In this document: in pieces, positions 26,501 through 34,810 of the stretch | How the letters are laid out: every line of letters starts with the position of its first letter | Numbering within the stretch: the first letter of the stretch is position 1 | Assembly: GCA_963739985.1 (NCBI GenBank) | Contig: CAVUCE010000008.1 | Location: forward strand, 372,001 to 436,000 | Length of the DNA stretch: 64,000 nucleotides | Source of the DNA: CAVUCE01 sp963739985 | GTDB lineage: Bacteria; Bacteroidota; Ignavibacteria; Ignavibacteriales; Ignavibacteriaceae | Direction of reading: 5' to 3' | Notes under the pieces: generated by a model | Told to the model about the DNA's origin: nothing | The model's database searches: none | What the model saw: the letters and a program-made list of their open reading frames with translations, nothing else | Program-made: the position numbers and the translations under genes

Positions 26501-28003
26501 TCCTACGTCTGCACTTCCATATAACAGTCCACCACCCCAATTGATATATCCAAGGAAGGAATTTGTGTTTGTAGTTGAAGCTGTCAGAACATGACTTGTG
26601 TCAGTTCCGGGAGCCATCGCAATTTTATAAACATTAACTCCACCAACGAATAATGAATCTTTATTTGACGGACTAACTACGAGAGTATTATTATACCAGC
26701 CCTGGCCATTAAGCCAATTGGGATTTGTTCCCGATTGATCATTAACTAATTGCCAATTATCTCCGGCATCATCGGAAATGAATAAATCCGAACCACTGGT
26801 TGATTCTGCTCCGGCGTACATTCTATTATTATCAGTAGGAGCAATAGCTATCTCAACTCTGCCTGAGGTAACTATTCCCTGAGTAGTATCCCAAGTTAGT
26901 CCGGCATCAGTTGATTTAATAACCCCTAAACCATTAACAGTGGCATACATTGTATTGAAAGTTGCAGGACTAGATAATAATTGTTGAATTCTTGAATTGG
27001 AACCATAAATTTTAGTCCATGTACTTCCGCCATCTGTTGATTTAAATATGCCGGATGTGTAACCAAGATTAACAGAATAAAAGCCTACATTTGCGCAAGT
27101 ATAAACTACATTCGCATCACTAGGATCTACAATTATTCTGTTAACATTCTGAAAATCCAGGTTAGATTTTGTAGATGTTAACTGATTCCATGTTTCTCCA
27201 TGATCAGTTGATTTAAAAATTCCATCGCCATTAATAGCGTCTGTATTATAAAAACCTTCCCCGGTTCCCGCGTAAATAATATCATGATTCGACTGTGCCA
27301 TTTCCAAAACAGAGGTCGCCAAATTTGGAAGACCAGGAGTTTTGTCTGTCCATGTAACACCACCGTCAGTAGTTTTCCAAATTCCTCCTCCAACTGATCC
27401 GGCAAACCAAGTGTTATGAGTAGCATCGTCAGGATCTACAATCATACCTCTTGTTCTACCGGCAACATTTCCAGGTCCTCTTTCTTTCCATGGAATTGTT
27501 GCAGCTTGCATTTCTTTGAAAGCAGCGTTATAAGAGCTTAATCCAACACCAAACTTTCTTTCAACAGCTTTATTTAATTCAATCATTTTGTAGTTTTTAG
27601 GATAATCCGGTTTTAAGCTGCCAATATGAGTGCGGATATCATTTTCGAACTGGGTAAATTTTGCCGGCTCATCGAACTTATCTTTGCCTTCATCTTCTTC
27701 GAATGCAGAAGGTTTAGACAACTTTTCTGATTTCTCAAATTCATCTGAATCTTTTTCTTCAGATTTGATTTCATCTACATCATTTCTTTTCAACTTATAT
27801 TCTTTTTTATAAACTGATGCAATTGATTCATCTTCAGTTTTTTGAATAATAGTTTTTTGTATATCAGTTTTTTGAACTGACACTTCCGCCTTCACATCTC
27901 TTTTAGGCGATGACGTTTTCTTTTCAGCATTCGTAAATAGCAGGGTAACTGCAAGCACGACTGCAATAGAAGTAGCAACCATTACTAGTAGCCTTTTCTT
28001 CAT
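23531..28003 (-). CDS. Very large T9SS-secreted BNR/VPS10-type beta-propeller protein
   Basis: The 1490-residue protein has an N-terminal signal/anchor helix (about 5-25) and a Lys/Glu-rich low-complexity stretch (about 30-120). A long region of sialidase/VPS10-type blades with repeated S-T-D-G-G-x-T-W follows, for example IWKTTDGGVTWTD and IFKSTDGGSTWTK. Then come Ig-like and jelly-roll segments around 1080-1390 and a T9SS type A sorting domain (SLSQNYPNPFNPSTVIKF to KKMILMK). It should cross the outer membrane by type IX secretion and be surface-attached. Ligand or enzymatic role is unclear; such propellers may bind glycans or proteins, and no sialidase active-site set is evident. A lipoprotein gene lies 77 bp upstream in the same orientation. 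Confidence 0.93.
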   Translation of the reverse strand: MKKRLLVMVATSIAVVLAVTLLFTNAEKKTSSPKRDVKAEVSVQKTDIQKTIIQKTEDESIASVYKKEYKLKRNDVDEIKSEEKDSDEFEKSEKLSKPSAFEEDEGKDKFDEPAKFTQFENDIRTHIGSLKPDYPKNYKMIELNKAVERKFGVGLSSYNAAFKEMQAATIPWKERGPGNVAGRTRGMIVDPDDATHNTWFAGSVGGGIWKTTDGGVTWTDKTPGLPNLATSVLEMAQSNHDIIYAGTGEGFYNTDAINGDGIFKSTDHGETWNQLTSTKSNLDFQNVNRIIVDPSDANVVYTCANVGFYSVNLGYTSGIFKSTDGGSTWTKIYGSNSRIQQLLSSPATFNTMYATVNGLGVIKSTDAGLTWDTTQGIVTSGRVEIAIAPTDNNRMYAGAESTSGSDLFISDDAGDNWQLVNDQSGTNPNWLNGQGWYNNTLVVSPSNKDSLFVGGVNVYKIAMAPGTDTSHVLTASTTNTNSFLGYINWGGGLLYGSADVGANFLGSSNVTDTDYVSVEVRFGPGMSQKAHRFVNSGGNYLYQDYVTVPFEVWDITHNRQLMVSFRDWANDGAFDLISYNSANVQREYLFISSVPYDASTPSPIISTTNGMAYKNIYSMWPILATGGTWDANNLPTSKISFLYNTIIAKLRKSTQITNWYSGAGYPYIHADQHSLITIPGSGTFRILAGNDGGAAISNDGGQNWTQITSYQTTQFYGVDKNPSADQYLGGMQDNGTWYSDVNPGPDSSYYNALGGDGFGVVWKYDDPNQMLGSIYYNRVYKSTNGGMSWDPAQTGLSDANVSSKSPFITRIAKSTQDPDLLFVTSSSGVWRSDNFAKSWTLSPAAISGGSSFANSEISKADPQIVWAGAYMTTSGEKINVSTDGGLTFNPTNSYANLGRITGLASSPVDDSTAYVLLSASQAPKILRTTDLGQSWTDLSGFGSNTSSSNGFPDVAVYCLLQMPTTPDTIWAGTEIGLFQSTDNGATWALASNGLPNVAIWQMRIVGHQIVIATHGRGIWSVDAPWLSGYTVPAVTKSPRLDPLAQAPEGDLSVPISLRSPYDSTMIYINGGMAAKIEMNTSVIDTVYKVPVTVAGTDTVQVIAMKDGRQYKSATQIQVVKVLQTAQNTYVNDFNTASSDFSGNGFSITQPTGFKSGAINSAHPYSDNTNNIYQLLIPINVAASNATLEYDDVALVEPGDPGTKFGDSNFWDYVIVEATSDGINWKQLLDGYDAGYDATWLSTFNSNGNGDSTMFKHHTLDLLSKFNAGDKILVRFRLFADAGTHGWGWAIDNLSIQPTVVPVELTSFMANSVENKINLTWQTATEKNNSGFEIQRSQDKVNFVKIGFMKGNGSSTEKHSYGFSDEKAPMGKNYYRLKQIDLDGTSSYSKVIEAVQMLPTEFSLSQNYPNPFNPSTVIKFQLPVKEQVTLTVFNSLGEKIKTLVDGVNEAGYYKINWDGRNEYNNTVATGVYLYRIQAGNFVDTKKMILMK

Positions 28004-28080
28004 TAGCTTACCTTTTTGTTAAATTGATAAATATATTTTAATTAGATAAATAAGAAAACTTTTAATTCAGTACAGTTGAT

Positions 28081-28488
28081 TTATTTGTTTTTATTTTCTA
28101 CGAATGGTTTAACTTGTTCATCATTGATGTCAAACAATGTTACACTATTTTTATTTTCAGCTTCAATACCGGAAATAATTCCCAATAAACGCGTTATTTT
28201 AACTTGATGATCATTTAGCCATTCAACATTTCCATTAGGCAAATTATCTTTAAATACTATTTTATCATCACTAACGTCGTAAATAAAAAAATCAACTCTA
28301 TTTTGAGGCATCTGTGGAGACTGCTTAAAAATCTTTTCACAAATAATATAAGTGGAATCAATATTATACTTTGTTTTATATTCTGAATTATAAGTTTTCT
28401 CGGCCACTATTTTATAACCGGGTTTATGAGATGAGGTTGTTTCTATTTGGTTGCTTCCCCCACAAGAAGAAAGTACAGAAACTAACAA
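28081..28488 (-). CDS. Small lipoprotein lacking a normal start codon
   Basis: The frame carries a lipobox (VLSSCGG) and about 125 residues of mature protein with several beta-like strands and no recognised domain. The only usual start is the TTG at 28488, which gives just eight residues before the lipobox Cys. The frame continues upstream as IKLSLLFIILLVSVLSSC, a textbook lipoprotein signal peptide, but the codon at its expected start (28515-28513) is ATA rather than ATG, with GGGG shortly upstream. So either the gene uses a rare start, or the start has mutated. It precedes the large propeller gene by 77 bp and may be co-transcribed with it. Function unknown. Confidence 0.65.
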   Translation of the reverse strand: MLVSVLSSCGGSNQIETTSSHKPGYKIVAEKTYNSEYKTKYNIDSTYIICEKIFKQSPQMPQNRVDFFIYDVSDDKIVFKDNLPNGNVEWLNDHQVKITRLLGIISGIEAENKNSVTLFDINDEQVKPFVENKNK

Positions 28489-28515
28489 AATAATAAAGAG
28501 TAAGCTAAGTTTTAT

Positions 28516-28837
28516 ATTTACCCCGCAATTACTTAGAATTACAAACCAATAGAAAATGTTACAAACTTTGAGTACTTAAAAATCAGAATTATTTCAGCTT
28601 AGTGTAAATCTTTGTGGATTAAGCTAATAACTAATTTTTCGAAAGTCAATACTTATTAATAATTTTGTTTTGAAAAGATTTAGTAAAAAACAATTCTTAA
28701 TTTTTATTTAAAATTAAATTTACCGGTATGATGTGATATAGAATTAGGAAATATTTTACAAACCGATTGTAATATTAATTTAATTAATAATAGCATAATC
28801 ACTTAATACAGAGAGCTCCAGTATTCTGAATTAAATT
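28516..28837. other. AT-rich spacer without a gene
   Basis: About 320 bases with no supported ORF, RNA gene or hairpin. It separates the dehydrogenase gene's 3' end from the lipoprotein gene's 5' end, both on the minus strand, so it should hold the promoter of the latter. Confidence 0.4.
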
Positions 28838-30136
28838 TTAATCATGTAAATACCATTTGTTATCTAATAATGAGTCGATGATTAATTTACCTCGATGCCC
28901 AAAGATTGGATGCTTAATTAGAGATAAACCTTCAGCTAGTTTTAATGCAATAGCTCCGGTTGAGCTATTAGTTTTTTCAGCCTCTTCAAGAACTTTTGTT
29001 ACTGTATTATAAACGGAGAACTCCCAATCTTTATTTAGATGCTGTTCAATAACCGGATCAGAGTTAACAGAACCATATTGTTCATTTGCACAATTAACAA
29101 TTCCCATTCTGTTAGTTAAAAAATCCGGGATATAGGAAATACCAAGTGTCTTTAACGCTTCATCGTCTCTCGCCGCATCCTCAAGTTGATTGTTAGCAGC
29201 GCCGCAAATTATTTTTGCTTTAATTAATGGTATCGTATTTGGGTTTAGTATTGCTCCGGTTGCACATGGCGAAAGGATATCACATTCCTCAGTAAAAATA
29301 GAAGTGTCAGTAAGATCGACCAAACGTGCTTCTAGTAAGTTTGCCGGATATTTAATTTCCAAAGCCTGGACATTCTCACTAGAAACATCTGCAGCAATAA
29401 CTTTCTTTACACCTTTATCAAACAGAAAATTGATTAAAGGCTCACCAACATGTCCCATGCCTTGCACAGCTATAACTTTGTCTTTTAAACTTCCCATTTT
29501 TTTAAATTTTAATGCAGCCTCCATTCCGGCAATAACTCCGCGCGCAGTAGGAACTGATGGATTTCCGCTCCCACCTAGTGAAGCAGGAATACAAGTTGTA
29601 AATCGTGTATTCTTAAAAATATTTTCCATATCGTCAACGCTTGTTCCAACATCTTCTGCTGTAATATAACACCCGTTTAAGGATGTCATAAATTTTCCAT
29701 ATTCCTGATAAACATAAGCTCGCATTTGGGAATCGGTTTTATCAATATTTGATAAATTTGCCATGACACCTTTTCCCCCGCCCCACCAAAGACCGGCTAA
29801 CGCATTTTTATGTGTCATACCTTTTGCTAATCTCAAACCGTCGCGGAAATAATCTTCAACTGTTTGATAATTCCAGAACCTTACTCCACCGGCTGCTTGT
29901 CCGCGACAAGTTCTATGGACAAAAGCTCCCTGCAGAACATCATACTTTTCAGTAAGCTGAAAGAACAAACCTTCGTGCTCATTAAAATCACGCTTATCAG
30001 AGATTAAAAAATCGGAGATATCCTGAAGTTGTTTGTGTGAAGCAATAATATTCCCGTCTTTAAAGATGAAGGAAAATCGCATGATATTATTTGATTTTAG
30101 AAATTTAATAAATTCTTTTATTGATAATTTTAACAT
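28838..30136 (-). CDS. Glu/Leu/Phe/Val dehydrogenase family protein
   Basis: The 432-residue protein has the ELFV dehydrogenase arrangement. The substrate domain has GMTHKNALAGLWWGGGKG, including Lys110 and Lys122, the positions of the conserved lysines. The Rossmann domain follows with AVQGMGHVGEPL. The size, the N-terminal half and lack of a GDH-type extension suggest a leucine/valine dehydrogenase-like enzyme that deaminates branched or hydrophobic amino acids with NAD. About 70 residues precede the usual core, and a second possible start is at Met19. AAGGA seven bases before the annotated ATG favours the longer form. It is monocistronic, divergent from the Nudix gene. Exact substrate is uncertain. 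Confidence 0.9.
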   Translation of the reverse strand: MLKLSIKEFIKFLKSNNIMRFSFIFKDGNIIASHKQLQDISDFLISDKRDFNEHEGLFFQLTEKYDVLQGAFVHRTCRGQAAGGVRFWNYQTVEDYFRDGLRLAKGMTHKNALAGLWWGGGKGVMANLSNIDKTDSQMRAYVYQEYGKFMTSLNGCYITAEDVGTSVDDMENIFKNTRFTTCIPASLGGSGNPSVPTARGVIAGMEAALKFKKMGSLKDKVIAVQGMGHVGEPLINFLFDKGVKKVIAADVSSENVQALEIKYPANLLEARLVDLTDTSIFTEECDILSPCATGAILNPNTIPLIKAKIICGAANNQLEDAARDDEALKTLGISYIPDFLTNRMGIVNCANEQYGSVNSDPVIEQHLNKDWEFSVYNTVTKVLEEAEKTNSSTGAIALKLAEGLSLIKHPIFGHRGKLIIDSLLDNKWYLHD

Positions 30137-30300
30137 GATGGTTCCTTAATATTTTCCCCAAAGAATTTGTAATTCAAAGTTTAATTTACACTAAATAAAA
30201 AATTATTAAAACATCAATAAAACTATTAAATATTATTAAGGATCACTTGCCACAACAATAATTCATTTTTATATTTTGTTTTATTATATGAAAGAAATTA

Positions 30301-30972
30301 ATGAGAGATAACAACGATTTATTACTTAAAATAAAAGAAAATTTGCCTGCTACACCGGGCATATTAGGAAAAGATGAATATTTTAACTCTGCCGTTCTCA
30401 TTCCTTTATTACTAATAGATGATGAATACCATTTACTATTCGAAAAAAGAGCACAAGAAATTAGGCAAGGCGGAGAGATTTGTTTTCCCGGTGGCGAATT
30501 TGATAATCTTTTGGATAACAATTTTGTAGATACAGCAGTCAGGGAAACTACGGAAGAGTTAGGAATTTCAGAAGAAAAAATTCATTTAATAGGCAGCATG
30601 AATACCTTAGTTGGCTCAATGGGAGTCACTGTTGATTCTTCAATCGGATTGCTGGATATCTCAAGCTTAGATGAAATCCAATTTGATAAAACAGAAGTCG
30701 AAAAAATTTTCTCGTTACCATTAAAGTATTTTATTGAAAACGAGCCGGAAATATATTTTGTAAAAACCGAAGTTCACCCAAGCGAAGTTGATAATAATGG
30801 AAATTTAAAAGTAATTTTTCCAACTGAAGAATTGAATCTGCCCAAAAGATACCATAAGCCATGGTCTACAAAAAAAATGGATATCTATGTTTATAAAACT
30901 GCGCATGGAGTGATTTGGGGATTAACCGCTAGATTAATATTGGAAGTAAAAAAGATATTAACTGAAACATAA
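30301..30972 (+). CDS. Nudix hydrolase, CoA pyrophosphatase-like
   Basis: The 223-residue protein carries a Nudix box preceded by the NudL/CoAse motif: GGEICFPGG (58-65) then TAVRETTEELGI, with Arg81, Glu82, Glu85 and Glu86 for metal binding. The spacing between FPGG and RE is one residue longer than I recall for NudL. These enzymes cleave CoA and its derivatives to 4'-phosphopantetheine and 3',5'-ADP, probably for CoA turnover or removal of oxidised CoA. It is divergent from the dehydrogenase gene and convergent with the MFS gene, which abuts it (30972/30973). Confidence 0.9.
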   Translation: MRDNNDLLLKIKENLPATPGILGKDEYFNSAVLIPLLLIDDEYHLLFEKRAQEIRQGGEICFPGGEFDNLLDNNFVDTAVRETTEELGISEEKIHLIGSMNTLVGSMGVTVDSSIGLLDISSLDEIQFDKTEVEKIFSLPLKYFIENEPEIYFVKTEVHPSEVDNNGNLKVIFPTEELNLPKRYHKPWSTKKMDIYVYKTAHGVIWGLTARLILEVKKILTET

Positions 30973-32178
30973 TTAAGCTTGCTGAAAATCTTTTTTATTT
31001 TCTTTAATTCTTAAAAACATAAATACTGAGACCAAACATAATAGGAAGCAAGAAATCCATAATATTTGTGCACCGAAATGTTCTAATACAATTGTACCCG
31101 CCCAGGGTCCTACTGTAACTGCTAAACTAAAATTCATCTGAAATAATCCCATATACTCTCCTCTTTTATTTTCGGGTGCAATTTCAGAAATATATGCCGA
31201 GCTGGCAGGAAATAAAATCATCTCGCCAAAAGTCCAAATAATAATTGTTATAACGAGTGATGGAATATCTTTACTAAAAGCCATTCCACCAAAACCAATT
31301 CCGATTAAAAGTGCACCAATCGATAATGCTTTTTTATCAGTCCAATGTTTAATTGAATTATTTAAAGGAAACTCGATAAGAATAATTAAAAGAGTATTTA
31401 TAGTAAAAAGAATTCCAAATACTGAGGGTAAATATTTCAAGTCTTGAACTAAATATAATGGCATTGCAGCTTGATGCTGCATGTAAACAATTGGAACCGG
31501 TAACAGTGCAAATAAATAATAAATAAAACGTAAATCTTTAAATGCTGAATTTTGTTTTTGTAGGAGATGAGTGTCATCTTTTGTGTTAAATTTTCTATTC
31601 AGTATATCTGTCCTCTGCCACGGAGCAAAAATAAAAAAAAGACCGGCAGCTAGTGAGGTTAAAGCATCAACATAAAATATAAGGGAAAAATTAACTAATA
31701 CTAAAAACCCACCTAGAACCGGTCCAATGCTCATCCCCAAATTAACTGCTAATCTATTCAGCGCATAAGCGGGTCTTCTTAAATTGGCAGGAACAATATG
31801 GGAAATTAAAGAAAGACTTGCGGGACGAAATGATTCGTTTATAATTGCCCATACGAATGTGACAATTGATATCAAGTAATAATTTTGAACAAACGAATAA
31901 ATGAATAGCATTAATGCAGAAAATATTAATGATATTTTCATTAATCGCAACGAGCCAATTTTATCCGCAAGTTTACCAACGAAAGGAGCTGTAACTAAAG
32001 CTCCTAATCCATAAAACGCAATTACTAATCCGGCTTTTTGTACTTTCTCTCCCAATCCTTCTGAAAGGTAAATTGCAAGAAATGGCAAAACCATTGTGCC
32101 CGCACGATTGATTAATGCTCCGACAGCAATTAGCCACATATCTCGTGGTAAATCCTTTAAACCTCGCCAGGGATTCAT
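30973..32178 (-). CDS. MFS transporter (drug/exporter type)
   Basis: The 401-residue protein has twelve predicted helices and MFS loop motifs: GKLADKIGSLRLMK between helices 2 and 3, and PANLRRPAYALNRLAVNLGMSIGP, the motif C region typical of proton antiporters, in helices 4-5. The second half has the matching PENKRGEYMGLFQ. This points to an exporter of the DHA1-like group, perhaps for drugs or metabolites. It lies alone, facing the Nudix gene. Substrate unknown. Confidence 0.9.
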   Translation of the reverse strand: MNPWRGLKDLPRDMWLIAVGALINRAGTMVLPFLAIYLSEGLGEKVQKAGLVIAFYGLGALVTAPFVGKLADKIGSLRLMKISLIFSALMLFIYSFVQNYYLISIVTFVWAIINESFRPASLSLISHIVPANLRRPAYALNRLAVNLGMSIGPVLGGFLVLVNFSLIFYVDALTSLAAGLFFIFAPWQRTDILNRKFNTKDDTHLLQKQNSAFKDLRFIYYLFALLPVPIVYMQHQAAMPLYLVQDLKYLPSVFGILFTINTLLIILIEFPLNNSIKHWTDKKALSIGALLIGIGFGGMAFSKDIPSLVITIIIWTFGEMILFPASSAYISEIAPENKRGEYMGLFQMNFSLAVTVGPWAGTIVLEHFGAQILWISCFLLCLVSVFMFLRIKENKKDFQQA

Positions 32179-32260
32179 AAAATATTATTTGTGATAAATT
32201 AAAAGGTGAGTAAATATAAAAATATTATTCGATTTTTTATGATGACTTTTTAAACGGGAC

Positions 32261-32290
32261 AAAAAAAAGCCGCACATAATTTTGTGCGGC
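32261..32290 (-). terminator. Rho-independent terminator after the 624-aa protein gene
   Basis: GCCGCACA/TGTGCGGC stem (32269-32276 and 32283-32290) followed on the minus strand by eight T residues, 22 bases after the stop codon. Confidence 0.93.
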
Positions 32291-32312
32291 CACATGTCCA
32301 TCTACTCTTTGT

Positions 32313-34187
32313 TTATTTCATCAAAATCAATTTTTTGGTCGATACAAAGTTACCGGCATTCAATTGATAGAAATAAACACCGCTTGCTAAATTGCTGCCG
32401 TTAAAAGTAACATTATACTTTCCGGCTTCCTTCATTCCGTCTACTAAAGTAGCAACTTCTTTACCTAAGATGTTGTAAATTTTTAATACTACCCTAGAGT
32501 TTGATGGAATCTGGAATGCAATAGTGGTCGTTGGGTTAAACGGATTTGGATAATTTTGAGCAAGGTTATAATTCTGAATAACTTCAGGTTTATCATTAAC
32601 AGCAGTAACACTTTCAGGTGTTAATGTGAATGATGCTGAAGCTGAATAGTTTTGTGTATAATCTAAGTTAACAGTATTTGTTGAAGAACCTGAATACTCA
32701 AATTTATCTGTTGTAATATTATATGTTCCGGGTACTAAACCTGAAATTGTGTAATTACCTTTCGCATCCGTTACTCCATAAGCGTACACTTGCTGATTAC
32801 TATCCATTGCAAATACAATAGCACCGTCAATATCATTTCCTGAATTATCTTTAACTTTTCCATGAACAACTGCTGCACCTGAATCCTGGAATGCTTGCAA
32901 AGTAAAATCGATTCCGCTAACAATTCCTGAAGTATCAACCATTACAGAATCTGCTTCTCTCCACTTATATGTTTGATCTCCGCTATATGTGAAGAATGTT
33001 GGTTTGTATCCATCCTGCGGAACTGCAAACAAAATATATTTTCCGGGGTACATATGTTCAAAAGTATAGGAACCTGAAGAATCAGTTACTGTTGAATATT
33101 TCTTATGATGTTCATCTCGAAATGCGCCTTTTCTAAAAGCGATAATAATAGAACGAACAACTTGATCATTAGAATTCTTAACCAAACCGGTTATTCCGTT
33201 GTTATAGACCATTTTATGCTGAAGTACGAAATCAATATTATTTATATCTCCATCAACCGGAATTCTATCCGCATCAAGAAAAGTAGCTTTATCATTATAA
33301 AATTCCGGGTAATAATCTTTATCGAAAGATCTGGCATAAACAACAACTGTATCGCCCTCTAATACAGGAATTGAATATGCACCGACACTATCTGTTCTTG
33401 TTTCGTAACATAAGTGAGATCTTGTATTAAATTTAAGACTATAAACATGAACGACGGCATTTAGCGGATTACCTAATGAATCTTGTACTGTTCCGCTCAA
33501 CATATGCTTAACCGGAATTATTTCCGGGTTTAACGCAATCGATATTCCAACACTATCACCTGATTGGAAATCTAACTTAGTAGCGTTAAAAATATATTTT
33601 ACGTTATCATAATATTCAGGATAAAATCCATAAGCTCTTGCAAAAAGGATATACTTTCCGGGGAACAAACGAGCCTTATAATTACCTAAACTATCGGTTT
33701 TTACTGTAGTCATTCCCCAACCAACAACCGGGATGAATGAAAGAGTACCTTTTACAACAGCAGAATTATCTTTTTCGTTTGTTAAAGTTCCCGTTACAAC
33801 AGCTTTAGTAATTGCTGTATCTAATGATATTTCAACTGTGTCAGATGAAGTGCTCACTCCATCCTTATTTTGTGCAGTAACAAAGTATGTATAAGTATGT
33901 CCCTTTCTAACGAATTTATCTGCCCAACTTTCCATTGGAACGCGATCATATATTTTCTTAAACGAATCCGAATCACTAACAGCTCCTTCTTTTCTGTATA
34001 CATTGTAAAACGTGTGATTCATGTGAACACCGGGAGTTCCTTGCCAGTTTAATTGAACATAGACATAACCGTCCCACGTTAATTGAGTTGCGGTAAGGTT
34101 TTTTGGTGCGTCCGGTTGAGCAAATATACCGGAGTTGAAACCTAAAATAATAAATGCTGCCAGAAAGAATTTTGAAAATAATTTCAT
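32313..34187 (-). CDS. T9SS-secreted protein with FN3 and repeated carboxypeptidase-regulatory-like domains
   Basis: The 624-residue protein has a signal peptide (1-23), an Ig/FN3-like module (about 26-125; DAPKNLTATQLTWDGYVYVQ and TYTYFVTAQNKDG), then four similar beta-sandwich units. Each unit contains a D-S-x-G-x-Y and P-G-x-Y-x-x-x-A pattern, such as DSLGNYKARLFPGKYILFA and DAKGNYTISGLVPGTYNIT. These are CarboxypepD_reg/SdrD B-like folds. The C-terminus is a type A T9SS sorting domain (LAQNYPNPFNPTTTI to KKLILMK). It is likely an elongated cell-surface protein. No enzyme motif is visible. Confidence 0.92.
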   Translation of the reverse strand: MKLFSKFFLAAFIILGFNSGIFAQPDAPKNLTATQLTWDGYVYVQLNWQGTPGVHMNHTFYNVYRKEGAVSDSDSFKKIYDRVPMESWADKFVRKGHTYTYFVTAQNKDGVSTSSDTVEISLDTAITKAVVTGTLTNEKDNSAVVKGTLSFIPVVGWGMTTVKTDSLGNYKARLFPGKYILFARAYGFYPEYYDNVKYIFNATKLDFQSGDSVGISIALNPEIIPVKHMLSGTVQDSLGNPLNAVVHVYSLKFNTRSHLCYETRTDSVGAYSIPVLEGDTVVVYARSFDKDYYPEFYNDKATFLDADRIPVDGDINNIDFVLQHKMVYNNGITGLVKNSNDQVVRSIIIAFRKGAFRDEHHKKYSTVTDSSGSYTFEHMYPGKYILFAVPQDGYKPTFFTYSGDQTYKWREADSVMVDTSGIVSGIDFTLQAFQDSGAAVVHGKVKDNSGNDIDGAIVFAMDSNQQVYAYGVTDAKGNYTISGLVPGTYNITTDKFEYSGSSTNTVNLDYTQNYSASASFTLTPESVTAVNDKPEVIQNYNLAQNYPNPFNPTTTIAFQIPSNSRVVLKIYNILGKEVATLVDGMKEAGKYNVTFNGSNLASGVYFYQLNAGNFVSTKKLILMK

Positions 34188-34410
34188 AGTATGTCCTTTC
34201 TTAAATAAATAACTTAATTATTTAGCTTTAGTTATAACACTCAAATCTATTTTTAGAAATTAAAGCTTTGATTTTTCAATTTACCGAGGAGACTAAATTG
34301 AAAACTCATTATAAAATACAAGCAAAATCGTGCCAGTAGCATTTAAGATTATCTCATTATATTATAATTAGTTAGATTTGATTAAAATGTTGCTATTTGC
34401 CTGGTGAGAA

Positions 34411-34448
34411 GTGTAAAACGCCTGGAAAAGGGATTACCAGGCGTACAC
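34411..34448 (-). terminator. Terminator-like hairpin after the cupin gene
   Basis: ACGCCTGG/CCAGGCGT stem with an eleven-base loop, flanked by an outer GTGT/ACAC pairing; on the minus strand it is followed by a short T run. It lies about 35 bases downstream of the cupin stop codon. Confidence 0.75.
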
Positions 34449-34482
34449 AGATGTAATATATAATTATCTCTATAATAAGAAC

Positions 34483-34797
34483 TTAATAGAAAACTGCTAC
34501 CCATATCGTTTCCTGCGACAAATCAGTCCATTCAACTCTATGCTTAGTATGTCGAGGAATATTTAAATAGTCTCCTTCACTAAGGTGAAAAATTTTCTCA
34601 CCATCGTGAAATTTTATCCGTGCTTCCCCTTTAATTATTATCACCCATTCATTTTCTTCCTGGTTATACCAAAAGTCATTAGGTGAAATATGCCCTTTTG
34701 AAACTATTCTTTCAATTCTAATTTTATCACTTCTTATTAAATCTTCAAATATCTCCTCATCAAATTTTTGAGGAATTCCTTCAAAAATATTATTCAT
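34483..34797 (-). CDS. Cupin domain protein
   Basis: The 104-residue single-domain cupin reads MNNIFEGIPQKFDEEIFEDL at its start and has the core WYNQEENEWVIIIKGEARI, then SEGDYLNIPRHTKHRVEWT. This carries the G-x5-H-like first motif in altered form and the P-x-x-x-x-H second motif. The longer frame from GTG 34827 overlaps the M28 peptidase gene; ATG 34797 is preferred because it avoids the overlap and gives the usual family N-terminus. Such small cupins are metal-binding or sugar/small-molecule binding proteins of mostly unknown role. It follows the M28 peptidase gene by 13 bp and is probably co-transcribed. Confidence 0.85.
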   Translation of the reverse strand: MNNIFEGIPQKFDEEIFEDLIRSDKIRIERIVSKGHISPNDFWYNQEENEWVIIIKGEARIKFHDGEKIFHLSEGDYLNIPRHTKHRVEWTDLSQETIWVAVFY

Positions 34798-34810
34798 ACT
34801 TCTACTCAGT

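Noticed and set aside
29190..29669. 159-aa plus-strand ORF
   Set aside because: It is antisense to the core of the amino-acid dehydrogenase, which has clear family motifs.
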